NCBI GenBank assembly: GCA_964526635.1
Contig: CAZGLR010000176.1
Location: 1-5,196, forward strand
Source of the DNA: CAZGLR01 sp964526635
Lineage (GTDB): Bacteria > Zixibacteria > MSB-5A5 > GN15 > JAAZOE01
Direction of reading: 5' to 3'
Length of the DNA stretch: 5,196 nucleotides
Shown here piece by piece: positions 4,811-5,196 of the stretch. Under the pieces are notes generated by a model. That model was not told the DNA's origin. It searched no databases and saw nothing but the letters and a program-made list of their open reading frames with translations. The translations under genes were made by a program, and so were the position numbers. Numbering within the stretch: position 1 is the first letter of the stretch; each line of letters opens with the position of its first letter.

Positions 4811-5036
4811 TATTGAATACATATGTGACATGGACACCGCCTCGAATTTTGTGGTGGTAAAGGTTTGGTGGCCTGGGTCTTGTTTTCGCAGATTTTTGGA
4901 TGATGATACAACCAGCTTCGACGAATGTGGCCCATACTTTGCCCAAAAAATCGATGAAGCCTTGAGTGAAGAAAAATGGGAAAATTTCCCCAAATTTAAT
5001 ACAGTCGAAGAGCTCTTCGAAGAGCTTGATAATTAA
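4803..5036 (+). CDS. Small acidic protein, candidate antitoxin of the adjacent RelE/ParE-like toxin
   Basis: The product is 77 residues from the ATG at 4803. It overlaps the previous gene by 8 nt and ends 11 nt before the toxin gene. The N-terminal half looks like beta strands (NFVVVKVWW, 15-23), followed by FRRFLDDD and a helix at about 44-59 (PYFAQKIDEALSEEKW). The C-terminus PKFNTVEELFEELDN (63-77) is strongly acidic; a TVEELFEEL-type helix is common at the C-terminal end of antitoxins that bind RelE-family toxins. There is no ribbon-helix-helix, helix-turn-helix or Phd/YefM pattern, so it is not an ordinary RelB-, HigA- or Phd-type antitoxin and may not bind DNA. I infer the antitoxin role from position, charge and the strong ribosome site, not from a recognised domain. 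The alternative is a hypothetical protein unrelated to the toxin. Confidence 0.7.
   Translation: MSNIEYICDMDTASNFVVVKVWWPGSCFRRFLDDDTTSFDECGPYFAQKIDEALSEEKWENFPKFNTVEELFEELDN
5005..5026. repeat. Two overlapping 16-bp palindromes before the toxin start
   Basis: TCGAAGAGCTCTTCGA (5005-5020) and AGCTCTTCGAAGAGCT (5011-5026) are each perfect palindromes sharing ten bases. They arise from the repeated codons for EELFEEL at the end of the 77-residue protein. In RNA, AGCTCT and AGAGCT can pair around a TCGA loop, placing a hairpin about 21 nt before the toxin ATG. Confidence 0.5.
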
Positions 5037-5047
5037 TATTCAATTCA

Positions 5048-5196
5048 ATGACTGTTTCACGTACGCCCGCATTCAAGAGAGCATATAAGAAACTACCGAA
5101 ACAGATTCAGGAATGCGTGAAGAAGGCTATAACAGAATTAGTAAATAATCCTCGAAATCTACCACATAGTTTACAAGATATTAAACTTAAAAATAG
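5048..5196 (+). CDS. RelE/ParE-like toxin, 3' end cut by the window
   Basis: The frame runs from the ATG at 5048 to the window edge, giving 49 residues. The pattern is that of RelE/ParE-superfamily toxins: RTPAFKRAYKKLPKQIQECV (residues 5-24), then KKAITELVNNP and PHSLQDIKLKN. In this superfamily two N-terminal helices with F-x-R-x-Y-K-x-L-P are followed by a turn with NP and then S-L-x-x-x-K-L-K, the first core strand. The family includes ribosome-dependent mRNA endonucleases (RelE, HigB) and gyrase inhibitors (ParE). The catalytic strand residues lie beyond the window, so the type cannot be fixed. It starts 11 nt after the 77-residue gene with no Shine-Dalgarno (TATTCAATTCA before the ATG), so it should be translated weakly or by reinitiation, which suits a toxin kept in short supply. 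Confidence 0.75.
   Translation, partial: MTVSRTPAFKRAYKKLPKQIQECVKKAITELVNNPRNLPHSLQDIKLKN

Overview
The window looks like chromosomal DNA from a Gram-negative, medium-GC bacterium. The 247-residue protein has a classical Sec signal peptide ending in SSLFAQ, a style common in the FCB superphylum, Zixibacteria-like lineages and Deltaproteobacteria. No rRNA, tRNA or other diagnostic gene is present, so the assignment is a guess. Two short accessory segments that look like toxin-antitoxin (TA) loci flank a more ordinary metabolic segment. The segment right of about 4200 is visibly richer in A+T than the middle, which fits later acquisition.

Left segment (1-1132, minus strand). A 201-residue protein with an N-terminal winged helix and a C-terminal MNT-type nucleotidyltransferase is followed, with a 26-nt overlap, by a 150-residue HEPN-domain protein. 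Three nt later a further reading frame begins and runs off the left edge. This is the MNT/HEPN type of TA operon. Its predicted promoter has the -10 box inside an inverted repeat of GGGTA/TACCC, and the predicted transcript start lies only about 4 nt before the ATG. The locus therefore looks self-repressed by its own winged helix and translated from an almost leaderless mRNA.

Middle segment (1191-4179, minus strand). A probable three-gene operon runs leftward. It encodes a DAO-family FAD oxidoreductase resembling sarcosine oxidase beta and glycine oxidase, then an exported helical protein with two internal repeats, then an exported or membrane-anchored alpha/beta hydrolase with a complete Ser-Asp-His triad. 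It ends at a strong hairpin terminator (1191-1216). Upstream lie a sigma70-like promoter, a short inverted repeat over the predicted start, and a perfect 18-bp palindrome of Crp/Fnr half-site layout (CGTGA-N6-TCACG).

Right segment (4200-5196, plus strand). After 15-bp tandem repeats, a 9-bp inverted repeat and a TATAAT promoter come three tightly packed small genes. These encode a 106-residue beta-rich protein of unknown function, a 77-residue acidic protein, and the first 49 residues of a RelE/ParE-like toxin cut by the window end. The order suggests that the 77-residue protein, and perhaps the 106-residue one, is the antitoxin. Neither resembles a standard RelB, Phd or HigA antitoxin, so this is the best candidate here for something not well described.
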